A stretch of DNA of 35,065 nt from Agmasoma carcini (nom. nud.) (lineage: Eukaryota > Microsporidia > Thelohaniidae): NCBI GenBank assembly GCA_029232285.1, contig JAOXFI010000036.1, positions 1 to 35,065 on the forward strand, in the 5' to 3' direction. A program made the translations under genes and the position numbers. Positions 1 through 10,816 of this stretch are shown piece after piece. Within the stretch, counting starts at the first letter, position 1; every line of letters starts with the position of its first letter. Below the pieces are notes generated by a model. It searched no databases. It saw only the letters and a list, made by a program, of their open reading frames with translations, and was not told where the DNA came from.

Positions 1-847
1 TTTATCCTTCATCTAAGCCAAAATTATCAAATGTGCAAATCATTAACAGATTTAGAATTGCAAAAATGTGGCTATTTAAAGGCAAAGACTACTTTAGCGA
101 TGTTATTTTTTTAACATTTATAATGACTCTAAGAGGCAAAAGGTGTGGGTTGAAGAAGGAAAATCTACGCCTATAAATGAAACTGTCAAATTTGGTAAGA
201 AGAAAATATTTGTTTGGGGTTGTATGAGTAGAAATAAGGTTGAGAATTTGGTGTTTTAGATGGAACCTTAAATGCACTATATTATACTCAAATATTAAGC
301 AATAATTTAAATGAAAGTGCACAAAAATTCCAATTTTCAAAATATAAATTTTAACAAGATAATGATCCAAAGCATAAAAGTAAAATGGCATCAAAGTTTT
401 TTGAATATATGAATATTGAGTAGTTAGAATAGTATTCACAGGGCTTATATATAACCATATAGAACATCTATGGGTTTATTTAAAGAAAAAACTGAGAAAT
501 GTTGTTTTTGAAAACGAGGTGCATTTAATATCAAAAATTAGTGAATTGTAGTCTGATATCGATATTTATATTGTAGAGCACTAGTATTTTTTATAAATGA
601 CAGAATAAAAAGAGTCATCGTGGCAAAAGGCGGTTGTTTTCATATTAAATAAAGGTAACTAATTTTTTTATTAGTTTTTAATTAAAAATTTCATCAAAAT
701 TATCAAAAGAGTTTATATAAAATGCGTGATTTAAAAAAATAAAAATATTATAGATATACTTATACTTTTAACTCAAATTATTTTTTATTTATAAATTTAC
801 ACTTTTTATATAATCTTTTTGGAGTGTCCGATTTTTTCGGAGTTCTG
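1..847 (+). mobile_element. Degenerate Tc1/mariner-like transposon, left end cut by the window
   Basis: Forward translation in shifting frames gives Tc1-family DDE transposase landmarks: a KVWVEEGK-like stretch near 150, KIFVWGCMS near 210, QDNDPKHKSK (second catalytic Asp) near 355-385, and a decayed version of the NPIEHLW block near 440-480. Stops and frameshifts interrupt it throughout, so it is not functional. The right end is probably at 847, where CTG is followed by TA, the target dinucleotide of this superfamily, after a candidate terminal repeat (about 818-847). The left end lies outside the window. The opposite-strand reading frame at 89-439 is a shadow of this remnant. Confidence 0.72.
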
Positions 848-871
848 TAAGCCAATATTAATATAATTTAT

Positions 872-1041
872 TTACGGTTCTGTTGTGTTAACAGCCAGAT
901 GAATTAACAAGGGCAATCTGAATACTACCGAGCCTTATTTGTATTCATTATTTAAAATTTAATCCTTTGGAGAGCTAAAATTACGCAGCTCAAAATGGTA
1001 TAACAGATTGCGCTAACACAGTTCACGCAAAACATTTACAT
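872..1041. other. GC-richer island with potential hairpins
   Basis: This stretch is visibly richer in G and C than its flanks and holds short perfect stems: CTGTT/AACAG around 880-894 and GAGCT/AGCTC around 972-991. A possible closing pairing joins GTGTTA near 885 with TAACAC near 1014. It shares ordered motifs with the island at 9382-9690: TTACGGTTCTG (872-882) versus TTATGGCTCTG, AGCTAAAATTACGC (973-986) versus AGCTAATTACGC, and TATAACAGA (999-1007) in both. It may be a repeat family or a structured RNA. No gene is seen in the remainder of 848-1292. Confidence 0.35.
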
Positions 1042-1292
1042 TAAACACCATAATACATGATGGGTCAGAAAACAAAAAAAAACATACGAGAGCTGATACA
1101 AAATATAAATAGTGAAATTTTTACTACTCTTAGTGGTATTGGAAGGTTTGTCAGAAAAGCGTAACCTCGCTCATCAATGTTGCAAACCTTAAATGAAACT
1201 TTTAACACATTTTTATTAAATGTCTCTATGATTCTAATTACACCTTTTACCGTCACAAGCAATACAAAAAATTATGAAAAAAAATTTTATTA

Positions 1293-2243
1293 TCAAATAC
1301 TAAATTCTTTATCTAATCCACATAATTTTATAAATTTATGCAAATCCTTGATTTTTATAATTTTATTAATACTAATAATACTAAAAGAATTTGATAAAGA
1401 TTTTTCTTTTAGTAAAAGCTTAAATTTACACCCATTATTAAAAAGGTCTATTATTCTGTATTTCGTATCAATTATATTTTTTACGTTATAATTTCTGAAA
1501 TTTCTAACAAGAGCCTCGAATTCATTTTTATTTGAAATAATCTCATTATCAGTCTTTAAAACTTTAAGTTTTTTTGTATTTTTTTTAGCATGAAATTTGT
1601 AAAAAACGGTGACAATTGTATTAGAATCAACCAAATCAACTGTTTTATCTTCTATACCAATAGAATTATTATTCTTACTTTTATAAGCGAGCTTTAAAAT
1701 ATTATTAGATCCATCATTTGCTATACCAACAACAAAATAAGGTAAATTAAAAACATCACTAACCTTATAACGTTTATCAATATTATTTTCTTTTTCCGAT
1801 GCCAAGCATAATTCAACGTTTGATAATTTGTAAATTGCACTCCCTTTAAATCTTATAGCGATTTTATTATCAAATTTTTTTTCATAGAAACATATTACGC
1901 ATTTCATAGAATTATGTGATCCTTCCTTTAATATTTTATTACACATATACAAAGACCCTTGAACCCAAGCCTTTTCAAATTCATTTTTTGTTTTAATATT
2001 AGATTCAATTGGTCGAAAATAATATTGGAATGTAGATTTAAAATTTAGCTCTTCTGCATTCTTTAAAAAAAATCTATTAATTTCTTGACCTGGTTTAAGG
2101 GTTGATAAAATAGAACCAAGTTCACATCCGTTTACAGACTTAATACAGTTTTCAAAGAAAAGAAATATCATCATTAAGTAAAATATATTAGTTAAGATAC
2201 AAATAGAGCCTTTCTTAGGATAGGCTTCACGGCAGAGAAACAT
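1293..2243 (-). CDS. Putative secreted protein, unrecognised
   Basis: A 316-residue protein that I do not recognise. The N-terminus has a short basic stretch (PKK, residues 9-11) followed by a hydrophobic run (about 13-31) and a polar segment ending near NGCELG, which looks like a signal peptide or membrane anchor. The rest is mostly polar, with several cysteines, and no recognisable domain. An internal start at 2174 (MMIFLFF) is preceded by ATATATTTTACTTA, which resembles the box before other starts here, but it would leave a very short hydrophobic core, so the longer form is preferred. AATAAA (1286-1291) follows the TGA stop by one base. The gene sits alone between transposon remnants. Secretion is inferred; a diverged or lineage-specific microsporidian secreted protein is the most likely reading. 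Confidence 0.62.
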   Translation of the reverse strand: MFLCREAYPKKGSICILTNIFYLMMIFLFFENCIKSVNGCELGSILSTLKPGQEINRFFLKNAEELNFKSTFQYYFRPIESNIKTKNEFEKAWVQGSLYMCNKILKEGSHNSMKCVICFYEKKFDNKIAIRFKGSAIYKLSNVELCLASEKENNIDKRYKVSDVFNLPYFVVGIANDGSNNILKLAYKSKNNNSIGIEDKTVDLVDSNTIVTVFYKFHAKKNTKKLKVLKTDNEIISNKNEFEALVRNFRNYNVKNIIDTKYRIIDLFNNGCKFKLLLKEKSLSNSFSIISINKIIKIKDLHKFIKLCGLDKEFSI

Positions 2244-3299
2244 ACTTTTATGGGTATAATTTATTTATTTATTTATGATCTCACAAGAAATTATTATAAT
2301 AATTGATTAAGAACAGTATTACTACATAAACAGAGCAAAATATTGCTTTATTGTTTTAATTATATATTAATACTTTGTTGATATTGATAATAAATATACT
2401 TGAATAAAGAGTTTTATATCTTATAAATCATGTTGATTTAAAATGATATTTATCTTTATTATATTTTTTATTATTTTTTATTTATTTTTAAATTACAAAC
2501 ATGTACAAGAAAAAAAATTATAAAACTCTGGCCAGTGCCTTACATAAATATAGAATAGTATATAATATTAATCAATAAAAATAATGTTTAATGATTTATA
2601 AATTGAAAAAAGAGCAACCAAACAATTTCATAAAGATATCAGTAGTAATAACACTTACAACATCTTTTCTAAAAGGAAATGATACAAAGATTTGGTGTCT
2701 TGTTCAATTTCACCCCAGAAGATACTAAACAAAAAATAGAACAATCAATGTTTATCATTTTAGTTTTCTTACCTTCTCAGTGCATCCACTGATTCATAAA
2801 AAGGTAGAAATCTATTATTGTTATGACAAATATACTTGCAACAACATTATAATCTCCTCACCAAGGGCTACATATTATAGCATCTTTAACAATAAAAAAT
2901 CAAAACTGCATACTAACCGCTTTTAACAAACAATCCTACCGGTGTATACTGTGTAGTCTATGGATACTTTGATAGCTTTTTCTTGAAATATCAAAAAAGT
3001 TTTGAGATCGCAAATCCAAACAGTACCAAAAATCAGTATTTAAAGAAATATTTAAAGATATTAAAAATAAAATATACTAGCTTTGGGTTCAAACTCTTAT
3101 ACGTTATGAAATATAAATAAAAACAACACAAGATTCAATCTCTTATACTTATAAATATAATGATAATATTTCATGAATTGTCATATTTAGTTTAAAAATA
3201 AATTCTTAAATATTCAACATTGTCAATTTAATATAATGTTTCTCGAACTAAATGAGCGGTGAGGCAATATTAAAATAAATTCAAAACCTTTTTATTTAA
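2244..3299. other. Long AT-rich intergenic stretch, no gene seen
   Basis: No open frame of convincing length and no tRNA. 2640-3120 is slightly less AT-rich and could be old transposon sequence, but no protein family could be recognised in any frame. Confidence 0.4.
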
Positions 3300-4275
3300 A
3301 CATAAATGATTTCTCTTGAACTCCAAAGATTAAGAAAATTTAATCATCTTTCGAAAATTTCCCTCATAAATTAGAGTTGGTACTTGAAAACCCATCATAT
3401 TTCAAACATTTTAATTCAGTCTCGTTTCTAGCAATATCTCTCACTACCAGATTCTTCTATTTAGAAAAACAATTCTCGATAGGATTCAAAAATGGTTAAT
3501 ATGGTGGGAGATATAACAAATTAAAACAACCATTTCAGCCAAATTTTAAACATCATAATATGATGAATTCTAGCATTATCTAAAATAAAACCAGATTAGA
3601 ATTTAAATTCCTTCACAATGTTGTTTCATTTTAACCAAACAAGATTTAAAAGCGTCACCATCAAACGGGCACAATAAATTTTACTGTATAGCATACAGTA
3701 TGTGTTCATCGCAGCAAAAAAAACAGAAACGCTTCTTGTCTTTAGAGCAGGAGCATTTGCTGTTGCTGGACTACCGACTAATTAACGCCTCTAGATGTTT
3801 TTGTCTTCTAGGGCTTACTCCAGTTTCTTATATTTCCTTGTATATATCTCCTTCGGATTTATTGTATTGTTACAATTTTGTCTCTCGAGAACTATTAAAA
3901 GCCGTTTTAAAAAATGATGAAATTTATTTAGGCACCCATCAATAGTGCATGTAGAAATACGGATGTAATAATTTTCAATAAGCTGATTTAACATATAATT
4001 AGGTATTAATGTACAACACTCGTTAATTTAGCCACATATTGCTTCTTTGGCTCTAAGCGTATTTTAGAACGTCTATCACCACCCCTGCTTTTTGATTGAA
4101 CAGATCCAATATCAAGATAATATCTTATAATTCTTGATACTGTTTTATAAGAGGTTCTAGACCCCTTGCAATTCTCATTATCGATTATTCAGCATCAGCG
4201 TTTACTATAATTTTCACCTTTTCTTCTTGTGAGATTTGTTTTTGCCAGACATTAGGGCAAAGCAAAAGAAAAAAT
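3300..4275 (-). mobile_element. Degenerate Tc1/IS630-like transposon
   Basis: Reading the minus strand from about 4270 downwards gives, in order: an HTH-like N-terminus (YKTVSRIIRYY, then SKSRGGDRRSK) near 4150-4060; the segment GSPATANAPALKTRSVSV with AAMNTYCMLYSK near 3770-3680, which precedes the DDE core in such transposases; FDGDAFKSCL near 3650; a decayed LDNARIHH-like block near 3560; and a decayed NPIENCF-like block near 3470. All are split by frameshifts and stops. The open frame on the other strand at 3700-3945 is a shadow of this coding region. It resembles the element at 33930-34960 in the last block. Confidence 0.7.
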
Positions 4276-4559
4276 AAAATATATTTTAAAAATTCATTAT
4301 AATTGTATTCTCATATTGATTGCATCACCACTCATAAAGATAGAAAACCCCTGAAAATACAAAAATAAATGTAAATATTCAAGTTTCCAAAAAATATATA
4401 TAATTTTTGATGCTGTTTAGGCATGTGATCTCAAAATAAAAATTTTGAATAAAAAACAGCTATACTATAAGCTTTCGATTGAATTTATTGTGTATTTAAC
4501 ATTTGATAAATAAAATAGTTTTAAAATCAAATTCTTATTAGTTTAATTCCTTTATATCC

Positions 4560-5290
4560 TAAAAAGGCAATAAAATATCACTATCTGCTTTTGAATCCTT
4601 TTCAACATATAAAATTTAGATGGTATTGAAATGCACTATGTTTTTTCACTCACATTTTTTAAGTATTTTGATTTTACTATCTAATCAAGATCTTTCTATG
4701 GCCTACATATATGCATCATTCAGAGGATCGACATAGTTAGATTGATTATTGACGGTGTAATACACATAATTAAGACCATTTGGATTTGAATGACTTTGTT
4801 ATTTATCTGAAAATATTACTGAGCCTTTTTCCATTTTTTGTATAATAGGTATTAATGTTGATCTATCCCTATTTTAAACATAAAAAACATACATTCATTA
4901 TCTTTCATTAAGCCAAAAACTCAAGCCCATCGATTCTATTGCCAAGTTATTATTATTTATCATGTTTGCTTTAGGATCAATCAAGCCTGCTAGATCATCA
5001 CTCTGTAATAAGCGATCCTTATTACCTTTTCTTCTTCCTACAAACTCAGATTCGTCTATTTGAACACGGTGTTCTAGAGTGTCTAACATCTTATTTCTAT
5101 TTTTAATTTTTACTATTTCTGAACAAAAGCTAAGAAAAAAATTGAACAAATTACAATGGTGCACTATTTCTACTAGTTAATTGTTGTATTGTTCTATAGA
5201 AATTTCTATAGAAAAAGAAAAAACAAATTCCATTATTTGACAAATTGTCAATTTTGATGTTATTATTTCATATATATTTAAAAATTTATT
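4560..5290 (-). mobile_element. Degenerate ISXO2-like transposase remnant
   Basis: The minus frame 5164-4898 encodes VQIDESEFVGRRKGN, the first catalytic Asp region of ISXO2/IS1595-type transposases, followed by an LSFWLNER stretch (family WVFG..ER). Further on, broken frames continue with GSVIFSD (about 4820), YVYYTVNNQSNYVDP (about 4770-4730) and an IERSWLDSK-like block (about 4700), matching the family's HSD..Y, HxxxNFVDP and IESxWxxxK order. Stops and shifts show that it is dead. About 300 bases on either side (4276-4559, 5291-5699) show nothing recognisable. Confidence 0.72.
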
Positions 5291-5699
5291 AAGTTAATAA
5301 TTTTGGTAATTAACATTTCTACACCTTAAAGTAACATTAATATTTCCGTTTTTTTAACTTCTTATAAATCACCCCCACAGCGATAAAAAATTCTTACTTT
5401 GTCTATTTCATCTTTTAAACTATGTCTCTTTAATCAATTGCTTTGATTTTTCACTAATAATATCATGAATTTCGTTTGCTTTCGTGAATTGCTTATATAA
5501 AAATGTTTATAATCAATGTTTGTTATTATTTACTCATAATATACATATAATATTTGGATACTTTTAATCTGTACAGAAATATTAAAAAACGATTAAACTA
5601 TAAATTATTTATTCAAATTTATTATAATTGTTTGTAAAAATAAACATTATATTGTAAACATATACACAAAAATATTAAAAGGCTATTCATTATCATATA

Positions 5700-6600
5700 A
5701 AAAATTACCATTTTTTATTATTATAGAAATATTATTATAAAATCTTTTTAATAATTTTTAAAAATAATTTATCACAATAAGATTAATTTTTTGTTTCCTG
5801 ACGATATTCATCAATTCATATTCTTTTCAAAAATACTTAAATTATCATACGACACACCTCTTCTTGATTTCAGTTTAATCTTAAAACGTGACCATACACT
5901 TTCTATAGTATGAGTATGTTCTCTTCTCTAGTGTCTTACACCTTTATTGTGGTTAATTATACTATGTCGACATCCAAAGTTTTCAACAGCTGCAGGATAA
6001 GATAGAAATCATCTGTTTTGATAAAGTGTCAATTCATTGTGTTATTTTTAATAAACATTTCAAAGTTTTAATTGATCTGTCAGGTAAAATTTCAAATCTT
6101 ATTTCTTTTGTGATTTCACATATTGCACCAAAAATTCATCAAGTACCCCGTTTTTCAGTCTTTATAGTTATGGGTTTGAAAATAAACTTTCTAGACAAAC
6201 ATTCTGTTTCATCGATTTTTATTGACCTCCCAATTTCTCCAATTTTATCTCTCTGACCAACAATATCACTAATTGCTTTAATAAAAATGTTTTTGAGTTA
6301 TATATAAGTTTTTTTCGTTTATGTTTAATTGCGCAACAGCTGACAATTTGGTTTTTTGTATACATATAAATATGCGGACAATACAATTTTGTTGATTTTT
6401 ATTCTTGAGAAATTGATGTTCAAAATTCATTTATCTTATATTCTTTAAGATATATATTGCATCTTAATACCATACCAATTTTGTGTTTTTTGACTCTAAC
6501 TTCTTACACTCTCTCAAACAATACATTTCTCGACAAACATATTGACTTTTATCAGTTATTTTAAAAATAAAAAGTGTTCTTTCACAATCAATTAATTAAA
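5700..6600 (-). mobile_element. Degenerate ISXO2-like element, inverted copy of 32690-33610
   Basis: Minus-strand frames give a YIDETECLSRK-like block near 6220-6190 (first catalytic Asp), SYPAAVENFGCRHS and INHNKG near 6000-5950, then EHTHTIESVWSRFKIKLK near 5930-5880 and RRGVSYDNLS near 5860. These are the ISXO2 landmarks in order. The nucleotide sequence matches the plus-strand element at 32690-33610 in reverse complement over about 900 bases, including non-coding parts (TTGTCCGCAT near 6375 and a GAAAGAACAC-type block near 6570). The plus-strand frame at 6026-6256 is a shadow. Confidence 0.75.
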
Positions 6601-6639
6601 TAATATTAAGATCCCATCTTCTAGCCCAATGGGCTGAAA

Positions 6640-7600
6640 CATGTGTACCAAAAATTATATCCGAGATCACATATCCAAACAGCACCGGAATTTCACTATT
6701 AAATTTTTGCAATTTGACCTGTATATTAAAAAAGTTTATTATATCTAATAATTCATCAGCTTTTTTTGTTATTCTAAAACTAACAAAATTCTTAAAGAAA
6801 CAAAGCCTCGGTGTTGTTTTAACAGCTTTATTTCTTTTTAACTTAACCTCATTGTTAAATGATTCAACACTTTGGGTGTTGACACCATTGTCAGTCTTTA
6901 TAAAGTGATATTTATGACAAAAGTTTTTATATATGAAATTGTATTTGTTTAGATTAAAATAAACTTAATGCTCATCCGTCTATATAACACTAACGGAATA
7001 AAACTGAAACTAAATTTGGGGTATTATGGTCTCATATTTCTTGTTTGGTAGTATACTAGCATAAGCCTTTTCAATGGCATCATTACACATAACAACACAG
7101 ATGGCATTAGTATTATTTAATTGAGAACTTCACCTGTGACTTTTAACCTTATTTTACATGGTTTTACTTACCTGAACAAAAAAACAGCCCCATCTCTATC
7201 TACAAGCTTTAAAATCAGAATTTGGCATATTTTCAATAAATTTATATACATTTTTTTATTATCAACTAATGTTTAATAAAGTTTTATTTAATGCAATATA
7301 TTGGGTATTTTACCAGGAATCTTATACGAATTGTCAATATAATCCTTATATCACATACAAATTCTATTTCTAATTGAAAAATATTTGGCGTGATTTTTGC
7401 AATAAAGTTCGTAACATCTCAACGAAACCTGTCGATATTTCTATTATATGGTTTTAGAATTATTACAGAAAGACAATTCTTTTAATTCTTGTTATAATTA
7501 ATAATTATTTTATTAATTCATATTGTCACATAACCCTTATACACCTTTCTAAGTTCTTCTTGACTTTACCAACCAGAACCTTTTTTACAAGAAAATAATT
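6640..7600 (-). mobile_element. Degenerate ISXO2-like transposase of a second subfamily
   Basis: Minus-strand frames contain NNTNAICVVMCNDAIEKAY-like sequence near 7110-7060, an IYTDEH block near 6970, then KNFCHKYHFI (about 6910) and GVNTQSVESFNNEVKLKR (about 6890-6840), which are ISXO2/IS1595 family hallmarks (HSD, H..HF.D, TQ.IES). The sequence differs from the neighbour at 5700-6600, so it is a separate subfamily. Frames are broken in several places. The plus-strand frame at 6714-6908 is a shadow. The upstream (N-terminal) limit is uncertain. Confidence 0.62.
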
Positions 7601-7829
7601 TGCAATGTTAAGAAGTGCAAAATAAGTTTAAAATTAAAATTATTAAAAATTTTATAAATATTTCTGTTTTTTATTTGTGACACATCTTCTCTTAAAATAT
7701 ATTAATCAATCTATTGTTCAATATTTGATCACATTGCACAATTTTTTCTATTAGAATATTTGAGATGCACCAAGAAACCTTTCATATTATTAGTGTGTGT
7801 TACATCGGGACTCTTAAATCCTTGCGGTG

Positions 7830-8800
7830 ATAAATTATAGAATTCAACAGTTTATAATGACAAGATAGCTTGTTGAATTGCAACCATGTTTAAAAAGACG
7901 AAGCGCTTTTTATTTTACAGTATTATCAATTCAAAATTCTGGATTAGAGAATTTTTTTATTAATATCATGCCACTTAATTATTTTTTAAGAAATATTGAG
8001 TTATTGTTAAATAGTAACGATAATTTAATTACATTTCTACAGGATTTGGGTATATTAAAAAGGAACTATTTATGCCCAATCTGTTGTTTACCCTGTATAA
8101 TATCAAATTATACAAGCAACGTAGATAAGAATGTTTTTAAGTGTTTTAATAAACCCCGCGCCAATTTTAAAAATACTTAACTTTTGGTTAAATAATACAA
8201 CAGTTATTAAAATTGTCAATTTAACTGGATTATCCAAGAAAACGATAATTAAATTTTATAAAAGTTAAATTCAAGGTGTATGGATTATTTTGATGCGCAT
8301 TCTGATGATGTTGGGAGAAACGGGTATTGTTTGTCAGTTTGATAAAAGTCAATTTAAACAATAAAAGAAAAATCAAATTGTATGTAACAGAATAATGATC
8401 TATGGGTGTTCGGTATCGCTGTACTTCATCAATATCTTCCAAAGTATACACGGAACATATTACTGATAGAAGTGCGCTGAGTTTATTACCTATTATTAGA
8501 TGAGTCTATAGAGAGGGTACAGTGATCCATTCTGATAAATGGTGATCATATTCTTGAATATACTCTCGTCTTGGCTTGATTCATTGCACAGTTAATCATG
8601 GTGTTATTTTATTGATCTTTTAACCTCCACACATACTCAGAATATTTAGTCATATTGGGAAAAGGTCAAGACACGCATAAAAGCAAAATAGTGCTTAAAA
8701 CTACCAGAATAAGAGTTTTATAGCGAAAATGAAGACAAAAGGCAACATTATTAAAGGTGATTTTGAAAAATTGATTATATTAAAAAAATTTTTTGTTAAG
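7830..8800 (+). mobile_element. Degenerate ISXO2-like transposase
   Basis: An open frame at 7878-8180 (100 aa) carries the N-terminal part, ending with a zinc-ribbon-like LCPICCLPC and CFNKPRANF. Downstream, in broken frames: FWLNNTTVIKIVNLTGLSKK (HTH region, 8185-8245), VCQFDKSQF (8325-8355, first catalytic Asp kept, the usual Glu replaced by Lys), a VIHSDKW-like block near 8525, the HCTVNHG block near 8590, and a THTQNIESYWEKVK-like block near 8630-8690. The order is that of full ISXO2 transposases, so this is a nearly full-length dead copy. The minus-strand frame at 8230-8451 is a shadow. Confidence 0.75.
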
Positions 8801-9381
8801 AGGGGTGAATTTTACACCTGATCCAAAAAAATAGTATTTATATATTTGCTACCTATTAAGACCAGATTACTAACTCTATTGAATGAAAAACATCTTACAA
8901 CATAATTTTATTGCCTGTATTTAATTGTTGGCACAGAGTGTTTGTAATCATAAACCACATCTTTTTTTGGCAAAAACATAGTATTTCTTTGTTCATAAAT
9001 AATTCAAAAGATAATTTATTATTTTACAATATTCTGTCCCATATGTTATTATTGTAATAAATAAACTTTTGTGCCAATTTCAAACCATCCAAAAATATTA
9101 CGGAGAAGATTTACGTATAACAACACATATGCTTAAACCTTCACGATTAAATCAATTTCGAAAAGTACGTGGGCTAGCATACACGTTTAAATCGTTATTC
9201 GCTATTTTTGATTTATATTTGATGTAATTAGCGAAACCCTTTCGATAAATTACTTCCTTTTTTAATCATTAATAAAGCAAGTCTTCCAAATCATTTCTTA
9301 TTTTATTTTATCATGTATATTATATCTTTACATATATTATGTACTGTATTGATATATAGATTTACCCATATATAAGTGTTT
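8801..9381. other. AT-rich intergenic stretch, nothing recognised
   Basis: No supported gene, tRNA or transposase motif in any frame. It may contain the decayed 3' flank of the preceding element. Confidence 0.35.
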
Positions 9382-9690
9382 TTATGGCTCTGCAATGAGT
9401 CCAGACCACCACGTGCTGCAAAGTGGTAACGTTTGAAACAACAGCTAATTACGCTATAACAGACCATGGCCTAAAGCCGGGCCGTGGGGATATGGATAAC
9501 CTTGTTCACTCTGGGAAACTGGTTTGCGGTAAATAGACAGACAACTCTTCTCCTTTGGCAGGGAAGTGCTACTTGGGGATTTCGAAGATATAAGCTGGTT
9601 GGTGTGCATAATAGCACTAAGCCCAGCTTACAATATAAAATGGTGTCTTTAAAGTCTTATTATAAGATGGTTAAGGTGACATGACAATTA
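9382..9690 (+). other. GC-rich, hairpin-rich island, possible structured RNA or repeat
   Basis: Base composition jumps sharply against the AT-rich surroundings. Visible stems: CCATGGCC (9464-9471) with GGCCGTGG (9480-9487), eight pairs with one G-U and an 8-base loop; TAAGCTGG (9591-9598) with CCAGCTTA (9623-9630), eight perfect pairs enclosing GTGC (9604-9607)/GCAC (9614-9617); and ACCAC (9405-9409)/GTGGT (9423-9427). The 66-aa plus frame at 9484-9684 has no recognisable domain and is probably incidental. Motifs are shared in order with 872-1041. It could be a structured non-coding RNA, part of a retroelement, or a diverged repeat; strand is not established. Confidence 0.42.
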
Positions 9691-10004
9691 ATTTTTTTTA
9701 CTGCCTTTTACAAAGCACGAATATTGTAGAGTCATTATCACCGCAATTCTGTCCATTTTATCATTGTTGTTTGATTTAGAAATTTTTACTTGCTGGTTCA
9801 GCTTTTCTCCTATGGTAAGTTTATTGATAATTAAGATTCCTTGTAAAAAACGTGAATATTAGCGGAGAGGTTTCCAATCGATACTATTTTATGTTTTTTC
9901 ATATTTTTGCCTAGACAAGCATATTCGACAAATAAACTATTATTAAGGTATTTTTATGTAATAAATACAATTTAATCAATGTTATTTACTTTTACAGTTC
10001 TTTG

Positions 10005-10163
10005 ACACATTATTTGGTATTTTTAATGAATATACGTCATTATAAATATAAAAATAATAAAATTTCTTGTATAAAGTTATGTATTTTATTTTAAAAGACA
10101 TTTACTCATGATATAATCTGGTGTGGTCATAATAGCTTTTCCGTTTTTTTTTTGCCAATTCTG
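10005..10163 (+). mobile_element. Right-end fragment of a Tc1-like element
   Basis: This segment matches the right end of the complete element at 30944-32262. It has the shared run TTATAAATATAAAAATAATA, then GGTCATAATAGCTTTT and the terminal CCAATTCTG followed by TA at 10164-10165. No intact left end or transposase could be seen upstream, so it is a truncated copy. A further decayed end of the same kind may lie at 9728-9758 (TAGAGTCATTATC, then CAATTCTG). Confidence 0.65.
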
Positions 10164-10165
10164 TA

Positions 10166-10802
10166 TGTCTGATATTTGATATAGAGTATAATTTGGCAGT
10201 TAAATGAGAAAATCTCATAATATTTAAAAACGAAACTATCATAAAATTATAATAAATTGTTAACAATACTTAATATATTTACTATATTTCCTCAACATCA
10301 TGGTTTAGAACAGATAAAAGATAAATAACAGAAATATAATCAGACAAATTTTACAACAAATTATATATTCTTATTTGATTGATATATAATGAGCAAAAAC
10401 TTGCTATTTAAAAACCACACACATTTGTTTATACAACTTTAGCGACATTTTAGCATTTAAAACCTTTTTAAATACATTTTTGAAAATTCTCAGTAAAATG
10501 TTTATTTTTATTTATTTTTTTCTTAGACAAGATTCCAATCGTCACATCTTATCTTAATATAAAATATAAATCATTTATTATATAATTTACGCTCGAAATG
10601 ACATGTTATTGACTTCCTTTTGTTTACACATCATAATTAAAACAAATCATATCTTAAAACACGTAACTTTCACCTTTTTAATATTACATTCACCATGAAA
10701 CATTCTAAATCTATTCTTTTTATATTTTTACGCTTCCAACAACAAAAAATCTTTGATTTCCAGAATAGATAGCCAAGAACAAAACATATGAAATCTATCA
10801 AG
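10166..10802. other. AT-rich upstream region of the Not1 gene, no gene seen
   Basis: No open frame or RNA gene is supported. An ATG at 10788 opens a short frame that is out of phase with the Not1 frame. It lies upstream of the box at 10803-10811, so it would be absent from a transcript starting just after that box. Confidence 0.4.
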
Positions 10803-10811
10803 AAAAATTTT
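10803..10811 (+). promoter_or_regulatory. AAAAATTTT box before Not1 start
   Basis: AAAAATTTT followed by CCCC and then ATG at 10817, five bases after the box. The same box precedes nine genes in this window. Confidence 0.6.
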
Positions 10812-10816
10812 CCCCA

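Noticed and set aside
3075..3105. GGGTTCAAACTC resembling a tRNA T-arm
   Set aside because: The flanking bases do not form a five-pair T stem and no acceptor or anticodon arm can be drawn.
3700..3945. 81-aa plus-strand frame that looked like an inserted gene
   Set aside because: The opposite strand encodes the middle of a Tc1/IS630 transposase (ALKTRSVSV, AAMNTYCMLY), so the frame is a shadow of that remnant.
9484..9684. 66-aa frame in the GC-rich island
   Set aside because: No recognisable domain, no box before the ATG, and it overlaps strong hairpins; the higher GC alone lowers stop frequency.
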